A DNA stretch of 41,411 nt from Phaeoceros laevis (Eukaryota; Anthocerotophyta; Anthocerotopsida; Notothyladales). Location of the stretch: positions 135,980 through 177,390 of the forward strand of contig JBNGIQ010009396.1 of the NCBI GenBank assembly GCA_049999765.1. Direction: 5' to 3'. The notes under the pieces are model-generated. The model did not search any database. It saw nothing but the letters and a program-made list of their open reading frames with translations, and had not been told where the DNA came from. Shown here one piece after another: positions 40,687-41,411 of this stretch. Positions within the stretch are counted from its first letter, which is position 1, and every line of letters starts with the position of its first letter. Position numbers and translations under genes: made by a program.

Positions 40687-40908
40687 AAAAGCGAAGAAAC
40701 AAAAAATGAGGAGCTTTTTGAAGATTGTTTAGAAGAATACTCAAGGCATTATCGAAATGAGAACCATATGGATATATCAACAAAACTTAGCGAAGAACAT
40801 CCAGAGTTTAAAACAAAGTTGTACGGAAACGCGCTATGGGCCTGTAACACATTTTTACGAACATATGTTACGTTCGTACATGTATCCCGCAAAATACATG
40901 AAAATTAA
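40687..40908 (+). CDS. Short open frame, possible exon
   Basis: A 73-residue frame without an early ATG lies between TGA 40684-40686 and TAA 40906-40908. It reads EELFEDCLEEYSRHYRNENH and later KTKLYGNALWACNTFLRTYV. Codon use and mixed composition look coding, but it is short, lacks an ATG start and shows no known motif. It may be an exon of a gene that runs past the fragment above. Confidence 0.2.
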   Translation, partial: KSEETKNEELFEDCLEEYSRHYRNENHMDISTKLSEEHPEFKTKLYGNALWACNTFLRTYVTFVHVSRKIHEN

Positions 40909-40990
40909 ACAAGTCATTAAGACATTAGTTAAAATTTTTTTTCACTTGCCATACTGGGTTTGGGAGGTGAACGGGATATGCCCAGGTTAA

Positions 40991-41411
40991 GCCAAGCTCA
41001 GATTAACACAAGAAGGCCGCGTGGCGTTGTGGGAGCCCATGCCGAAGAAGGCAATGATGGCATACGCGCTGGAGGTAGGAATGGCGGCTACCAATCAGGG
41101 TCAACTCGCGCATTGCTGCGAAAGGAAAGAGGTGAGACCAAACCCTTGCAGCACCTACGCTGGCCACATGGCTAGTTAGAATGGCATGTACATACTACAT
41201 ACACGTACTTATTAGAAAATCATAAACAGAGTCTACTCCCGCTTTTACGTTTGGGTTGAAGAGCATTTAGTTGCTCCGTGTCTTGCATTTGCTCAAATCC
41301 GAGAACTTTTGTGGAATAAAAAATTAGGTATAAAAGGTGTTGAAAGGGGTTAACAAGCAACTCATATTAGCAATTAAGTAAGTAGTTGAAAAGTAGTTTC
41401 AACAAACATGC
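40991..41411. other. Terminal region with no supported gene
   Basis: A short Arg/Gly-rich frame (about 40960-41175) has no motif. The rest is AT-rich with no recognised repeat. It is cut by the window edge. Confidence 0.4.

Overview
This is eukaryotic repeat-rich DNA with almost no host-gene content. It is a stack of decayed retroelements from at least five lineages. The families point to the green lineage: a Ty1/copia element primed from the plant-type initiator-Met tRNA site, a plant-style L1 LINE (DUF4283-like ORF1 domain, CCHC knuckle, zf-RVT-type ORF2 tail), and a chromovirus-like Ty3/gypsy pol. A charophyte alga such as Chara would fit, but that rests on recalled family resemblance and was not checked. 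One run of exactly 100 N (32222-32321) shows a draft assembly.

Layout. (1) 1-48: an inverted (AC)n/(GT)n microsatellite. (2) About 209-5989: a decayed Ty3/gypsy gag-protease-RT-RNase H, broken at its YLDD box by about 970 bp of other sequence. It is followed at 6031-6735 by an acidic ORF with a B-box-like zinc finger. (3) About 6653-22330: a Ty1/copia element (5' LTR, tRNA-Met primer site, two leader ORFs, gag, protease, integrase, RT, RNase H). Its integrase is split by a 9.4-kb L1-type LINE (10197-19561) flanked by a perfect 15-bp target-site duplication. (4) 22330-23862: unassigned DNA with diverged tandem copies. (5) 23863-about 29000: a second, distinct non-LTR element with an apurinic-type endonuclease and RT, followed by a long 3' hairpin. 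(6) 30578-31810, minus strand: an unrecognised ORF. (7) 32790-39349: a candidate Penelope-like element with an RGG-rich ORF1 and an RT with no visible endonuclease. It is followed by a pseudoknot-capable sequence and a (CA)n/(GT)n hairpin, and 52-53-bp direct repeats flank it. (8) 39350-41411: short tandem repeats, a palindrome and small ORF fragments.

How it fits together. The copia sits at the end of the gypsy-side ORF and the L1 sits inside the copia, which gives a readable order of insertion. Nearly every pol frame carries only a few stops and single-base shifts. Many of the stops look like TGG or CAG/CGA codons turned into TAG/TGA, which suits decay of silenced, methylated copies. No tRNA, rRNA or CRISPR was seen. 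The region most worth a second look is the Penelope-like element.
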